64,000 bases of DNA from contig NZ_FNTQ01000001.1 in the NCBI RefSeq assembly GCF_900105755.1, positions 3,410,001-3,474,000 of the forward strand, in the 5' to 3' direction. Positions 43,701 to 51,327 of the stretch are shown one piece after another (position 1 is the first letter of the stretch; every line of letters begins with the position of its first letter). A model generated the notes under the pieces. That model made no database searches and was not told the origin of the DNA. It saw only the letters and a program-made list of their open reading frames with translations. This DNA comes from Streptomyces sp. Ag109_O5-10 (GTDB lineage Bacteria > Actinomycetota > Actinomycetes > Streptomycetales > Streptomycetaceae). Both the position numbers and the translations under genes were made by a program.

Positions 43701-43931
43701 CCCGGCGGCGTGGAGGTGGGCACCGCCGTCGCGCAGGAGGACCTGGCCCAGCTCGCCCGCGCCGCGCACCCGCTGCGCGACGAGAAGCTGGCCGAGTACG
43801 TCACGGCGTACGGCCTGCTGCTGGAACGCGGAGTGCAGCTGGAGGCGGGCTGGCAGGCCTGGCGTCTGGGCATGGTGCCAGGCCGGCACGCCCGCGAGGT
43901 GATGGGCGTACCGGTGCCGGCCGCGATCTGA
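40731..43931 (+). CDS. STAND-class NTPase with NB-ARC core, TPR repeats and N-terminal hydrophobic region
   Basis: The 1066-aa protein starts at ATG 40731 after GGAGGGG. Residues 81-127 are strongly hydrophobic (Ala/Val/Gly) and may insert in a membrane. The NB-ARC-like ATPase core has P-loop GEPGSGRT (residues 246-253) with Arg252 replacing the usual Lys. It also has Walker B TIVLDDAS (about 333-340), a TARDQ sensor, CGGLPLALRVAG (about 420-431) and an RLHDLV element. Residues about 600-1060 hold at least eight TPR-like helical repeats. Such proteins act as switch-like regulators or defence sensors; no HTH or effector nuclease domain is visible. Function is unknown. Confidence 0.85.
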   Translation: MRDAHRAEADRLLVRAVEEEVRRSGGRVDGQVLLSRARGGLAEMERTAAEEYTAYTHALDETEAGRPRFGRRYAKEGSGTPLLVAAVAAVAATVADLSLGTGAATALGAGVAVGVVGAAATVVKAAASHLPAAHHHAGAAGQPGGPEQLRLQWLTALEVRGIRPFLDQQRVLSASTGPKKQGPGLRGADKSAAARRRSVLEQSFGQLPDAGRPFAGRQQELARIRQWAQAARAATETRPTVVVLHGEPGSGRTALAVRATHELKDLFRGAVVVDLRGASREEPPLPTRDALLHLLNRLGAPREQLLFRERSSADQQVKRLSELYHQHLTGLPVTIVLDDASDPEQVRALVPERSDSLVLVTARDQLDLPADLSAWVHRLPVTALDAAGAEELLDAVAEDASGPYDAQSADRIRELCGGLPLALRVAGSSLGSRSPLQLATDLGAYGPVGPVERVLWLRYTDQPEAGRRLLRRLALAGRASMGAAAAAALLGADEAEATRHLVALTRAGLVDHVRGSRYRLHDLVRSFAQARLVDEESPADRTAAQERLIVNYAELADSVLRLVDGNMSTRSDRFSPHGFTSLDEALRWLDDESSFITAALRHAEGVDQAAVQNLLGALCDYCLLRGDLYRLGEISELAQAVDQGLLVRSVQWRTGIAARQLGELDKARTTLTSVVDLYLEAHHDAGAARALCSLGITLHHQGHLTEAAAKLQEALDLQAAPDLATDRAWTMHALAAVQRDRARLPESLDLLTRSLVLHREGGSVHGEAWAHFQLGQLALRMGDVPRAEQELGAALDRYGRTRDARGAAWALTQLARARLVAGDASPATDGLRAAAARHRENEDARGEAWSVYYLGLALEETGTLDQAVRELERSRSMFSRIRDVYGLACARHHSARVTRDQRAAQTGSLRNSGFARQLLVDARADFQRIGVVHGEAWTCLELAVVDAGNTRIQQALALCDEAVTLFTSYGDRRGEDWARFLRCTLLPYAAPGGVEVGTAVAQEDLAQLARAAHPLRDEKLAEYVTAYGLLLERGVQLEAGWQAWRLGMVPGRHAREVMGVPVPAAI

Positions 43932-43937
43932 CGCCGG

Positions 43938-44171
43938 TCAGCTCCTGGGGTCGGCCGTCGGCGTCTTGGAGTCCGCCCCGGTCTGGACGGACTCCTTGAA
44001 GTCGACCTTCTGCATGTGCTTGTTCATGGACTTCATCAGACCCCAGACCGCCAGGGCCATCACCGCGAAGACGATGAAGCCGAGGACTCCGGGGGTGACC
44101 TTGTTCTCGTCGACCTCCTTGGCAAGAGGGACGAGGTGCGTCAGTGCCAGGCTTGCGCTCATGTCAGGCAT
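43938..44171 (-). CDS. Small single-pass membrane protein downstream of mca
   Basis: The protein has about 77 aa, with one membrane segment (about residues 29-48, GVLGFIVFAVMALAVWGLM) and a charged C-terminus. ATG 44169-44171 overlaps the mca stop by 8 nt; ATG 44160-44162 starts 1 nt after it. Neither has a clear ribosome site, so translational coupling to mca is likely. Mycobacteria have a small membrane protein gene at the same place after mca (Rv1083 in M. tuberculosis), so the linkage is conserved. Function is unknown. Confidence 0.8.
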   Translation of the reverse strand: MPDMSASLALTHLVPLAKEVDENKVTPGVLGFIVFAVMALAVWGLMKSMNKHMQKVDFKESVQTGADSKTPTADPRS

Positions 44172-45045
44172 TGTCGCGGATGCCCGCAAAGAGGTCGTCC
44201 TCGGGGAGGGAGGTGTCGACGAGCGACTTCGCCAGCTCGTACTCCTCGGTCGGCCAGACCTCCTTCTGGAGCTCCATCGGCACCTTGAACCAGCCGCCGT
44301 CCGGATCGATCTGCGTGGCGTGCGCGATCAGCGCCTTGTCACGGATCTCGAAGAAGTCCGCGCACGGGATGTGCGTGGTCAGGGTGCGCTCGGTGCGCTC
44401 CATCTCGTTCCACCGCTTCAGCCAGTCCCCGTACGGCGACTCCAGGCCACGGTCCAGCATGGCCTGGTGCAGCGCCTCGGTGCGCGGGCGGTTGAAGCCC
44501 TGGTTGTAGTAGAGCTTCTGCGGCTGGAAGACCGGCCCGAACTCGCCCTCGGGGTACTTCTCGGCGTCGGCCGCGCCCTCGAAGGCCACCATCGAGATCT
44601 TGTGGGTCATGATGTGGTCCGGGTGCGGGTAGCCGCCGTTCTCGTCGTAGGTGGTGATCACCTGGGGACGGAACGCGCGGATCCTGCGCACCAGCTCGCC
44701 GGCCGCCTTGTCGACGTCCTCCAGGGCGAAGCAGCCCTCGGGCAGCGGCGGCAGCGGGTCGCCCTCGGGCAGACCGGAGTCGACGAAGCCGAGCCACTGC
44801 TGCTTGACCCCGAGGATCTCGCGGGCCTCGTCCATCTCCTTCTTGCGTACCTCGTGGATGTGCTCCTCGAGGTACTTGTCGCCCTGCAGCTTGGGATTGA
44901 GGATGGAGCCGCGCTCCCCGCCCGTGCAGGTCACGACCAGCACGTCCACCCCCTCGGACACGTACTTCGCCATGGTGGCCGCGCCCTTGCTCGACTCGTC
45001 GTCGGGGTGCGCGTGGACGGCCATCAGTCGCAGCTGGTCAGTCAA
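44164..45045 (-). CDS. mca: Mycothiol S-conjugate amidase
   Basis: The 293-aa zinc amidase cleaves mycothiol S-conjugates to glucosaminyl-inositol and a mercapturic acid, the core of actinobacterial detoxification. The metal site AHPDDE (residues 12-17) and the GGYPHPDH motif are intact, and the length matches characterised Mca rather than MshB. The start is TTG (45043-45045), with AAGGA about 9 nt upstream; the residues following it match Mca N-termini, so the rare start is credible. It is divergent from the DUF4307 gene and coupled to a small membrane protein gene. Confidence 0.96.
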   Translation of the reverse strand: MTDQLRLMAVHAHPDDESSKGAATMAKYVSEGVDVLVVTCTGGERGSILNPKLQGDKYLEEHIHEVRKKEMDEAREILGVKQQWLGFVDSGLPEGDPLPPLPEGCFALEDVDKAAGELVRRIRAFRPQVITTYDENGGYPHPDHIMTHKISMVAFEGAADAEKYPEGEFGPVFQPQKLYYNQGFNRPRTEALHQAMLDRGLESPYGDWLKRWNEMERTERTLTTHIPCADFFEIRDKALIAHATQIDPDGGWFKVPMELQKEVWPTEEYELAKSLVDTSLPEDDLFAGIRDNA

Positions 45046-45184
45046 GACTCAATCCTTGGTAAGTCGGCGCCCCGGTAGCCCGGGGGCAATCGGCGGCTTC
45101 TATAGTGACCGAATCGGGGGGCGAATAATTCCGGGGTCCGGTTCCCGAGCGGGTCCGGGGGTGGTTCCTGCCAGGAGGACGATC

Positions 45185-45583
45185 ATGAGTACCGCGAGCA
45201 CGCGGCTGCCCGAGGGCCGTTACGGCAGCTCCTCGGACGAGCGCGCAGACCGCAAGCTCAGGGTCGCCGGTGCGGTGCTGGGTGCCCTGCTGCTCGTCCT
45301 GGTCGGCTACTGGGCCTACCACTATGTCGTACAGAGCAAGATCAGCGCCCAGGTCGTGACCTTCGCCGCTTCGGCCCACGCGGTCGAGGTGCATCTGGAG
45401 GTCCACAAGGACTCCGGCGCCTCCGGCTACTGCACGCTGCGCTCCCAGGCGGCGGACGGCTCCGAGGTGGGCCGGGCGGACTTCCGCTTCACCGGCTCCG
45501 CGACCGAGATCGACCGGGTGGTCACCCTGCGTACGACGGCCCGGGGCACCACAGCGGAGCTGCTCGGCTGCCACGCCGACTGA
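45185..45583 (+). CDS. DUF4307 membrane protein
   Basis: The 132-aa protein has a short cytoplasmic N-terminus (PEGRYG...DERADRKLR), one membrane segment (about residues 28-50) and an external beta-rich domain with two cysteines (CTLRSQ, LGCHAD). It matches the DUF4307 family that lies between mca and greA in many Actinobacteria (Rv1081c in M. tuberculosis). ATG 45185 follows AGGAGG. Its conserved position next to mca suggests a link to mycothiol or envelope function, but no activity is known. Confidence 0.88.
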   Translation: MSTASTRLPEGRYGSSSDERADRKLRVAGAVLGALLLVLVGYWAYHYVVQSKISAQVVTFAASAHAVEVHLEVHKDSGASGYCTLRSQAADGSEVGRADFRFTGSATEIDRVVTLRTTARGTTAELLGCHAD

Positions 45584-45751
45584 CATCAGCCGGAATACGT
45601 AGGCCCTGACCTGCGTTGACGTAATTCTCATGGCTTATGTCCTCCCCCTTCCGTCGTTGAATTGTTAGGCTCGTGGTTTCGCCCTTCCAAGAAGGAACAT
45701 GCTTCCGGGTAGGGCGATGCTTTGTATTCCCAGTACCGACGAGGAGCACCT

Positions 45752-46252
45752 GTGACCCAGACCAGCGAGAACGTCACCTGGCTGACCCAGGAGGCGTACA
45801 ACCAGCTCAAGGCCGAGCTGGAGTACCTGTCTGGTCCTGCGCGCACGGAGATCGCCGCCAAGATCGCCGCCGCGCGCGAGGAGGGCGACCTGCGCGAGAA
45901 CGGCGGGTACCACGCGGCCAAGGAGGAGCAGGGCAAGCAGGAGCTCCGTGTGCGCCAGCTGACCCAGCTTCTGGAGAACGCCAAGGTCGGCGAGGCCCCG
46001 GCGTCCGCGGACGGCGCCGTCGCGCCCGGCATGGTGGTGACCATCGCCTTCGACGGTGACGAGGACGACACCATGACCTTCCTTCTGGCCTCCCGCGAGT
46101 ACGCCAGCGCCGACATCGAGACGTACTCCCCGCAGTCCCCCCTGGGTACCGGCGTGATCGGTCACAAGGTGGGCGAGGACGCGGAGTACGAGCTGCCGAA
46201 CGGCAAGAAGGCCTCGGTGAGGATCCTGAAGGCCGAGCCCTACTCGGGCTGA
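45752..46252 (+). CDS. greA: Transcript cleavage factor GreA
   Basis: The 166-aa GreA has an N-terminal coiled coil with AREEGDLRENGGYHAAKEEQG (in part), whose acidic tip enters the RNA polymerase secondary channel and stimulates cleavage of backtracked RNA. A C-terminal FKBP-like domain (about residues 90-166) includes SPLGTGVIGHKVG. The C-terminal domain carries an extra acidic loop (DGDEDDT) relative to E. coli. GTG 45752 follows GAGGAG. A strong terminator follows at 46270. Confidence 0.97.
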   Translation: MTQTSENVTWLTQEAYNQLKAELEYLSGPARTEIAAKIAAAREEGDLRENGGYHAAKEEQGKQELRVRQLTQLLENAKVGEAPASADGAVAPGMVVTIAFDGDEDDTMTFLLASREYASADIETYSPQSPLGTGVIGHKVGEDAEYELPNGKKASVRILKAEPYSG

Positions 46253-46269
46253 CCCCGGACAGACATCCG

Positions 46270-46302
46270 CCCCCGGCGTCCAGGTGACGCCGGGGGCTTT
46301 TG
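46270..46302. terminator. Terminator after greA (bidirectional)
   Basis: CCCCCGGCGTC (46270-46280) pairs with GACGCCGGGGG (46286-46296) around CAGGT, followed by CTTTTGT. It serves greA and probably the convergent ABC permease gene that ends at 46315. Confidence 0.88.
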
Positions 46303-46314
46303 TCGTGCCGGGCG

Positions 46315-47175
46315 TCAGGCGGTGGCGGAGCGGTACTTGCGGACCGCGAGCGTCCGGAATATCGCGATGATCAGGACCGAGTAGATCAGCGAGGCCCACA
46401 CCGGGTGCTGCATCGGCCAGGCCTGCGACAGGGACTGGCCGGGGTTGCCGAAGAGCACCCGGCAGGCCTGCACCGTGGCGCTGAACGGGTTCCACTCGGC
46501 GATGTGCCGCAGCCACGGGGTCATGTGGCCGGTGTCCACGAAGGCGTTCGAGATGAAGGTGACCGGGAACAGCCAGATCAGTCCGCTGGAGGTGGCCGCC
46601 TCGGGAGTGCGGACGGACATGCCGATCAGGGCGCCGATCCAGGTGAACGCGTAGCCGAGCAGGAGCAGGAGCGCGAAGGCGGCGAGGACCTTGCCGACGT
46701 TGGTGTCGCCGTCGGTCCCGACGCGCCAGCCGACGATCAGGGCGACCACGGCCAGGACCACCAGGGTCAGGGCCGTCTGCACCAGGTCGGCGAGTGTGCG
46801 CCCGGTCAGCACCGCACCGCGCGCCATGGGCAGGGAGCGGAAGCGGTCGATGAGTCCCTTGTGCATGTCGTCGGCGATGCCGGCTCCGGAGCTGGCCGTC
46901 GCGAAGGTGACGGTCTGCGCGAAGATGCCGGCCATCAGGAAGTTCTTGTAGTCGACGGCGCTGGTGCTGCCGCCGATCTGCATGGACCCGCCGAAGACGT
47001 AGGTGAACAGCACCACGAACATGATGGGCTGGATCAGCCCGTAGATAATCATTTCAGGGATCCGGGACATCCGGATCAGGTTCCTCTTCGCCACGACCAT
47101 CGAGTCGCGGAACGACTGGGTCAGGGCGTTGCCGGGGGCGGCCGGCACCCGCGCGGTGTCGCTGACGGCGCTCAC
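46315..47175 (-). CDS. ABC-2 type exporter permease (DrrB-like)
   Basis: The 286-aa protein has six membrane segments and the ABC-2 permease pattern (MVVAKRNLIRMSRIPEMIIYGLIQPIMFVVLF, in part; later IDRFRSLPMARGAVL and VTFISNAFV). GTG 47173-47175 overlaps the ATPase stop by 4 nt (GTGA). With the ATPase it forms a two-gene daunorubicin-resistance-type (DrrAB) exporter for drugs or lipophilic metabolites. Substrate unknown. Confidence 0.92.
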   Translation of the reverse strand: MSAVSDTARVPAAPGNALTQSFRDSMVVAKRNLIRMSRIPEMIIYGLIQPIMFVVLFTYVFGGSMQIGGSTSAVDYKNFLMAGIFAQTVTFATASSGAGIADDMHKGLIDRFRSLPMARGAVLTGRTLADLVQTALTLVVLAVVALIVGWRVGTDGDTNVGKVLAAFALLLLLGYAFTWIGALIGMSVRTPEAATSSGLIWLFPVTFISNAFVDTGHMTPWLRHIAEWNPFSATVQACRVLFGNPGQSLSQAWPMQHPVWASLIYSVLIIAIFRTLAVRKYRSATA

Positions 47176-48176
47176 TTCACGGCCTCCTTGCGGGTGTTCT
47201 TCTTGCTGCCCGGCTCGCCGTTGCCCTCGGGCTTCTCCTCGGCCACGTGTCCGGTCAGGGAGAGGAAGACGTCGTCGAGGGTGGGGCGGCGCAGGGCGAT
47301 GTCGTCGATCTCGATGCCCCGGGAGTCCAGCTCGCGGATGACCTCGGCGAGCAGCTTGGCGCCGCCGGTGACGGGGACGGTGAGCTTGCGGGTGTGCTCC
47401 TCGACGGTGGTGTCGCCCTTGCCGAAGCCGCGCAGCACCTCGGCGGCGGTCCGGATGTGGTCGCGCTCGTGCACCACGACCTCGACGCGCTCGCCGCCGG
47501 TGCGGGCCTTGAGTTCGTCGGAGGTGCCCTGGGCGATGACCTTGCCGTGGTCGACGACCGCGATGTCGTGGGCGAGGTGGTCGGCCTCTTCCAGGTACTG
47601 GGTGGTGAGCAGCAGGGTGGTGCCACCGGAGACCAGTTGCTGGATGACCTCCCACAGCTGCTGGCGGTTGCGCGGGTCGAGGCCGGTGGTCGGCTCGTCC
47701 ATGAACATCACCGGCGGGGAGACGACCAGGGCGGCGGCGAGGTCGAGGCGGCGGCGCATGCCGCCGGAGTAGGTCTTGGTGGGGCGGTCGGCGGCGTCGG
47801 TGAGATTGAACTGCTCAAGCAGCTCGATCGCGCGGGCCTTGGCCTGCTTGGCCCGCATCTGGTAGAGCTGGCCGACCATCTGCAGGTTCTCGCGGCCGGT
47901 GAGGTACTCGTCGACCGCCGCGAACTGTCCGGACAGGCCGATGGAGCGGCGTACGGCGTCCGGTTGCCCGAGGACGTCTATGCCCGCGACGACGGCCTTG
48001 CCGCTGTCGGGGCGGAGCAGGGTCGTCAGGCAGCGGACGGCTGTCGTCTTGCCCGCGCCGTTCGGCCCGAGCAGTCCGAGGACCGTGCCTTCGGGGACGT
48101 CGAGGTCGACGCCGTCCAAAGCCCTTACGTCGCCGAAGGTCTTGACCAGACCTTCGGCATAGATGGCGCCTGGCAT
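47172..48176 (-). CDS. ABC transporter ATPase, DrrA family
   Basis: The 334-aa protein has Walker A GPNGAGKTT (about residues 36-44), signature YSGGMRRRLDLA, Walker B VMFMDEPTTGLD and an H-loop TTQYLEEADHLA. The C-terminal DrrA1-type extension has DVFLSLTGH. ATG 48174-48176 follows GGAGA by 7 nt and was preferred to a GTG four codons upstream. A perfect dyad, ACGCGAT-GT-ATCGCGT (48301-48316), lies upstream and is a likely repressor site. Confidence 0.94.
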   Translation of the reverse strand: MPGAIYAEGLVKTFGDVRALDGVDLDVPEGTVLGLLGPNGAGKTTAVRCLTTLLRPDSGKAVVAGIDVLGQPDAVRRSIGLSGQFAAVDEYLTGRENLQMVGQLYQMRAKQAKARAIELLEQFNLTDAADRPTKTYSGGMRRRLDLAAALVVSPPVMFMDEPTTGLDPRNRQQLWEVIQQLVSGGTTLLLTTQYLEEADHLAHDIAVVDHGKVIAQGTSDELKARTGGERVEVVVHERDHIRTAAEVLRGFGKGDTTVEEHTRKLTVPVTGGAKLLAEVIRELDSRGIEIDDIALRRPTLDDVFLSLTGHVAEEKPEGNGEPGSKKNTRKEAVK

Positions 48177-48300
48177 ATGGGTCTCCACGTCGTCGGGGTT
48201 GCTGTGAGAAGGCTAGGTACGCGGCCCTCGGTCCGCCTATGGTTTTCCGCCGGGGCGACGGCGGGCAGGAGAGGGCGCGACGGCCACGAGACACACCATA

Positions 48301-48316
48301 ACGCGATGTATCGCGT
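48301..48316. promoter_or_regulatory. Candidate repressor operator upstream of the ABC exporter
   Basis: ACGCGAT-GT-ATCGCGT is a perfect 7+2+7 palindrome about 125 bp before the ATPase start and 78 bp after the ilvA stop. It resembles PadR- or TetR-type operators controlling drug exporters. No regulator gene is adjacent. Confidence 0.5.
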
Positions 48317-48393
48317 CCGTCGACGGGTTTCCCCGAACGAGTGACTGAACAGCTGCCGACCTGGGCCTTTACCGCCGGGAACGGCCGCCGAGC

Positions 48394-49623
48394 TCAGTCG
48401 ATGACCGTGTAACCGGCCTCCCGCAGGGACCGGCCGACCTCGGTGCAGTGGACCGGACCCTTGGTCTCCAGGTGGAGTTCGACCTCCGCCTCCGTGAGCC
48501 CGAGGCGGGGGTCGGTGCGGATGTGGCTCACGTCGAGGACGTTCGCGTCGACCGCGGACAGCACCCCGAGCAGGGTGGCGAGCGCGCCCGGCCGGTCGGT
48601 CAGCCGCAGCCGTACGGCCAGGTAGCGGCCCTGCGCGGCCATGCCGTGCCGCAGCACCCGCTGCAGCAGCACCGGGTCCACGTTGCCGCCGGACAGCACG
48701 GCGACGACCGGTCCGGCGAAGGCGCCGGGCTCGCCGAGCAGCGCCGCGACCGGGCTGGCCCCGGCCGGTTCCACGACCATCTTGGCCCGCTCCAGGCAGA
48801 GCAGCAGCGCGGCGGACAGCTGGTCCTCGCTGACCGTGCGGACCTCGTCGACCAGCTCCTCGACGAGTGCGAACGGCACGTCACCGGGCCGTCCGACCCT
48901 GATGCCGTCGGCCATCGTCGCCGGGTTCGCCACCGTGACCGGGCGCCCGGCAGCCAGCGAGGGCGGATACGCGGCCGCGCCCGCCGCCTGGACGCCGACG
49001 ATCCGCACGTCCGGCCGGACCGCCTTCACCGCGACCGCGATCCCCGCCGCGAGCCCGCCGCCGCCGATCCCGACGACGATCGTGCCGACCTCCGGGCACT
49101 GGTCCAGGATCTCCAGCCCCACCGTGCCCTGGCCGGCGATGACGTCCGGGTGGTCGAAGGGGTGGATGAACACCGCGCCGGTCTCGGCCGCGTACTCCTG
49201 GGCGGCGGCCAGCGTCTCGTCGACCACCTGGCCGTGCAGCCGCACCTCGGCTCCGTACTCCCGGGTGGCACTGATCTTGGGCAGCGGGGCGCCGTTGGGC
49301 ATGAACACCGTCGAGTGCACGCCGAGCAGTGACGATGCCAGCGCCACGCCCTGCGCGTGGTTCCCGGCGCTCGCGGCGACGACCCCGGCGGCACGCTCCT
49401 CGGGCAGCAGCCCGGCGATCCGGACGTAGGCGCCGCGCAGCTTGAACGAACCGGTCCGCTGGAGGTTCTCGCACTTGAGGTGCACCGGCGAGCCGACCAA
49501 CTGGGACAGATGCCTGCTGCCCTCCATCGCGGTCGTCCGCGCCACGCCCGTGAGCATCTTCTGGGCGCCTCGCACGTCGTCGAGGGTGACGGGGCGCAAG
49601 GAGTCAGCCGTGCTGTAGCTCAT
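48394..49623 (-). CDS. ilvA: Threonine ammonia-lyase (threonine dehydratase)
   Basis: The 409-aa fold-type II PLP enzyme has catalytic Lys61 in GSFKLRGAY, the phosphate-binding SAGNHAQG and a Gly-rich VGIGGGGLAAG loop. A C-terminal ACT-like domain (about residues 330-409) is present. It converts threonine to 2-oxobutyrate and ammonia, the first step to isoleucine, or catabolically. The single ACT domain and short length resemble catabolic/TdcB-type or actinobacterial forms rather than the long double-ACT biosynthetic enzyme. ATG 49621-49623 was used. It is divergent from the MarR gene. Confidence 0.92.
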   Translation of the reverse strand: MSYSTADSLRPVTLDDVRGAQKMLTGVARTTAMEGSRHLSQLVGSPVHLKCENLQRTGSFKLRGAYVRIAGLLPEERAAGVVAASAGNHAQGVALASSLLGVHSTVFMPNGAPLPKISATREYGAEVRLHGQVVDETLAAAQEYAAETGAVFIHPFDHPDVIAGQGTVGLEILDQCPEVGTIVVGIGGGGLAAGIAVAVKAVRPDVRIVGVQAAGAAAYPPSLAAGRPVTVANPATMADGIRVGRPGDVPFALVEELVDEVRTVSEDQLSAALLLCLERAKMVVEPAGASPVAALLGEPGAFAGPVVAVLSGGNVDPVLLQRVLRHGMAAQGRYLAVRLRLTDRPGALATLLGVLSAVDANVLDVSHIRTDPRLGLTEAEVELHLETKGPVHCTEVGRSLREAGYTVID

Positions 49624-49768
49624 GACTCAAGTCTCGCAGTTCACAGGCCGGAGGCGCGGGTGTGACCAACCTCCGAGACCGGTTTGCGCAGCGCCGGTAC
49701 GGCTCGCCCCCTGTCCGCGTACTCTGTCCCCCACATCAGCACTCCTTTCATGAAGCGAGCCCCCGGCC

Positions 49769-50287
49769 ATGCCCACAACACCCGAAATGTCGATGGACAT
49801 GACGACCGTCGGTGACACCGGTCTTCTCGACACGCTGCAGCACGAGGTGGCGGTGTTCGCCCGCCGTGCCGAACAGACCCGGCTCGGAGGCGTCGGGCAG
49901 GTGCGCAACTCCATGGACCGCGCCGCGTATCTGCTGCTCAACCGCCTGGACAAGGAAGGCCCCATGGGGGTCAAGGCGCTCGCCGCGAGCATGGGGATCG
50001 ACTCGTCCACGGTCACCCGGCAGGTGGCTCCGCTGGTCGACACCGGGCTCGTCAAGCGCACCTCCCACCCCGAGGACGGCCGGGCCGTGGTGCTCCAGCT
50101 GTCCCCGCGCGGGCTGTCGCGGCTGGAGGAAGTGCGATCGTCGCGGCGCCAGTTGATGGCGGAGCTGACGCAGGACTGGGAGCCGGCGGAGCGCGAGACG
50201 TTCTGCGCGCTGCTCACCCGCTTCAACAGCGCGCTGTCGGCGCGGATGGCGGTGCCGCCGGGCTCGGACACCACGCCGGCCTCCTGA
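49769..50287 (+). CDS. MarR-family transcriptional regulator
   Basis: The 172-aa protein has a winged HTH (about residues 50-125: AYLLLNRLDKEGPMGVKALA, SMGIDSSTVTRQVAPLVDTG, HPEDGRAVVLQLSPRG) and flanking dimerisation helices. It is divergent from ilvA with 145 bp between. It may regulate itself, ilvA, or the downstream genes. No effector can be read from the sequence. Confidence 0.9.
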   Translation: MPTTPEMSMDMTTVGDTGLLDTLQHEVAVFARRAEQTRLGGVGQVRNSMDRAAYLLLNRLDKEGPMGVKALAASMGIDSSTVTRQVAPLVDTGLVKRTSHPEDGRAVVLQLSPRGLSRLEEVRSSRRQLMAELTQDWEPAERETFCALLTRFNSALSARMAVPPGSDTTPAS

Positions 50288-50458
50288 CCACCCCGACCGG
50301 CCCCCGCAGGCAGCCGCCGCATCCGCCACGCGCGCGTGCCGCACATATCCGCCACGCGCGCGGGCTGCGCGGCTCTTGACCGAGGGCCCGGCCCTGGCCT
50401 CATATGAGACCGGGCCCCGGTGTGACCGTGTCCGGGCCCTCACAGCCGAGGAGGGGCG

Positions 50459-50965
50459 GTGCGTGATCGGCAGGCTCTGCAGGACGCCCGCCGGGCCCGG
50501 GAGTTCGAGGCGTTCGTCGCGGGCGCGGCCGGCCGGCTGCTGCATGCCGCCACCCTGCTGACCGCCGAGGCGCCGGACGCCAACCCCCGCGCGCGGCGCC
50601 TGCTGACCCTCGCGCTCGCGCACACGTACGCGGGCTGGGACCGGCTGCGCGGCGAGGACCCGTACGACCGGGCCCGTCAGCACCTCGCCCTGCGCTTCGC
50701 GAACTCCGCCTGGCACCAGCACGGCGGTCCGCTCAGCCGCACCCGCCCGCACCCCCGCAGCGCCCTCGCCGCGCTCACGCCCCAGGAGCGCCTGATCCTG
50801 GTGCTGCGGCTGTACGAGGGGGTCGCCGAGGAGCAGACGGCGGCGCTGCTCGGCCTGCCCGCGGAGCGCGTGCGCGCCCTCTGCGACCGGGCGACGGCCA
50901 CCCTGCTGCATCCGCCGCGGAAGGCGGCGCCCGCGGTACTCGGGGCGAAGGTGGCACCGTCGTGA
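50459..50965 (+). CDS. Sigma-70 region-4-like protein, no clear region 2
   Basis: The 168-aa protein ends in a region-4-type HTH (about residues 100-150: LTPQERLILVLRLYEGVAEEQTAALLGLPAERVRAL, in part). The N-terminal half is helical but lacks a recognisable region 2 with its -10-recognition residues. It may be a diverged ECF/SigE-like factor or an accessory DNA-binding protein. GTG 50459 follows GAGGGGCG. The next gene starts inside its stop (GTGA overlap at 50962-50965), a common layout for a sigma factor and its membrane partner. Confidence 0.75.
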   Translation: MRDRQALQDARRAREFEAFVAGAAGRLLHAATLLTAEAPDANPRARRLLTLALAHTYAGWDRLRGEDPYDRARQHLALRFANSAWHQHGGPLSRTRPHPRSALAALTPQERLILVLRLYEGVAEEQTAALLGLPAERVRALCDRATATLLHPPRKAAPAVLGAKVAPS

Positions 50966-51210
50966 ACCGTGTCGAGCGCGAGGCGGCGGCCCGGCGGGTC
51001 ATGGACCGGACACCGCCGCCGGTACCGCCCGACCTCTACGGCGAGGTACTGCGCCGGGGCGGGCGGATGCTGCGGCGCCGGCGCAGGGCCCGCCGCCTGC
51101 TGTGGCTGCTGCTGGGCGCGGCGGCCGTGGCGTTCACGGTCTGGGCGGCGACGGTGCATCCGTGGGTGGAGCCGCCGTCCACGACGACTCCACCCATCGT
51201 CGGCTGGTAG
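50962..51210 (+). CDS. Small single-pass membrane protein coupled to the sigma-like gene
   Basis: The 82-aa protein has a cytoplasmic part of about 45 residues with a basic run (LRRRRRARR), one membrane segment (about 46-64) and a short external tail. It overlaps the sigma-like gene by 4 nt, so a cognate anti-sigma or partner role is inferred. It has no HxxxCxxC zinc motif, so it is not a ZAS-type anti-sigma factor. Confidence 0.7.
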   Translation: MNRVEREAAARRVMDRTPPPVPPDLYGEVLRRGGRMLRRRRRARRLLWLLLGAAAVAFTVWAATVHPWVEPPSTTTPPIVGW

Positions 51211-51232
51211 GACCGAGCGCCGGCCGGCGGAC

Positions 51233-51308
51233 CGGTCCGCCGTCGGTGGACCGGCCGTCCGCCCGTGGAGTCGTCCGCCGGTGGACCAGTCGTCCGCCGG
51301 TGGACCAG
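51233..51308. repeat. Degenerate 19-bp tandem repeats
   Basis: Two identical units TCGTCCGCCGGTGGACCAG (51271-51289, 51290-51308) are preceded by at least two diverged units from about 51233. They occupy the short gap between the membrane protein gene and the convergent metB stop. Confidence 0.7.
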
Positions 51309-51327
51309 TCGTCGACAGGTGAAACGA

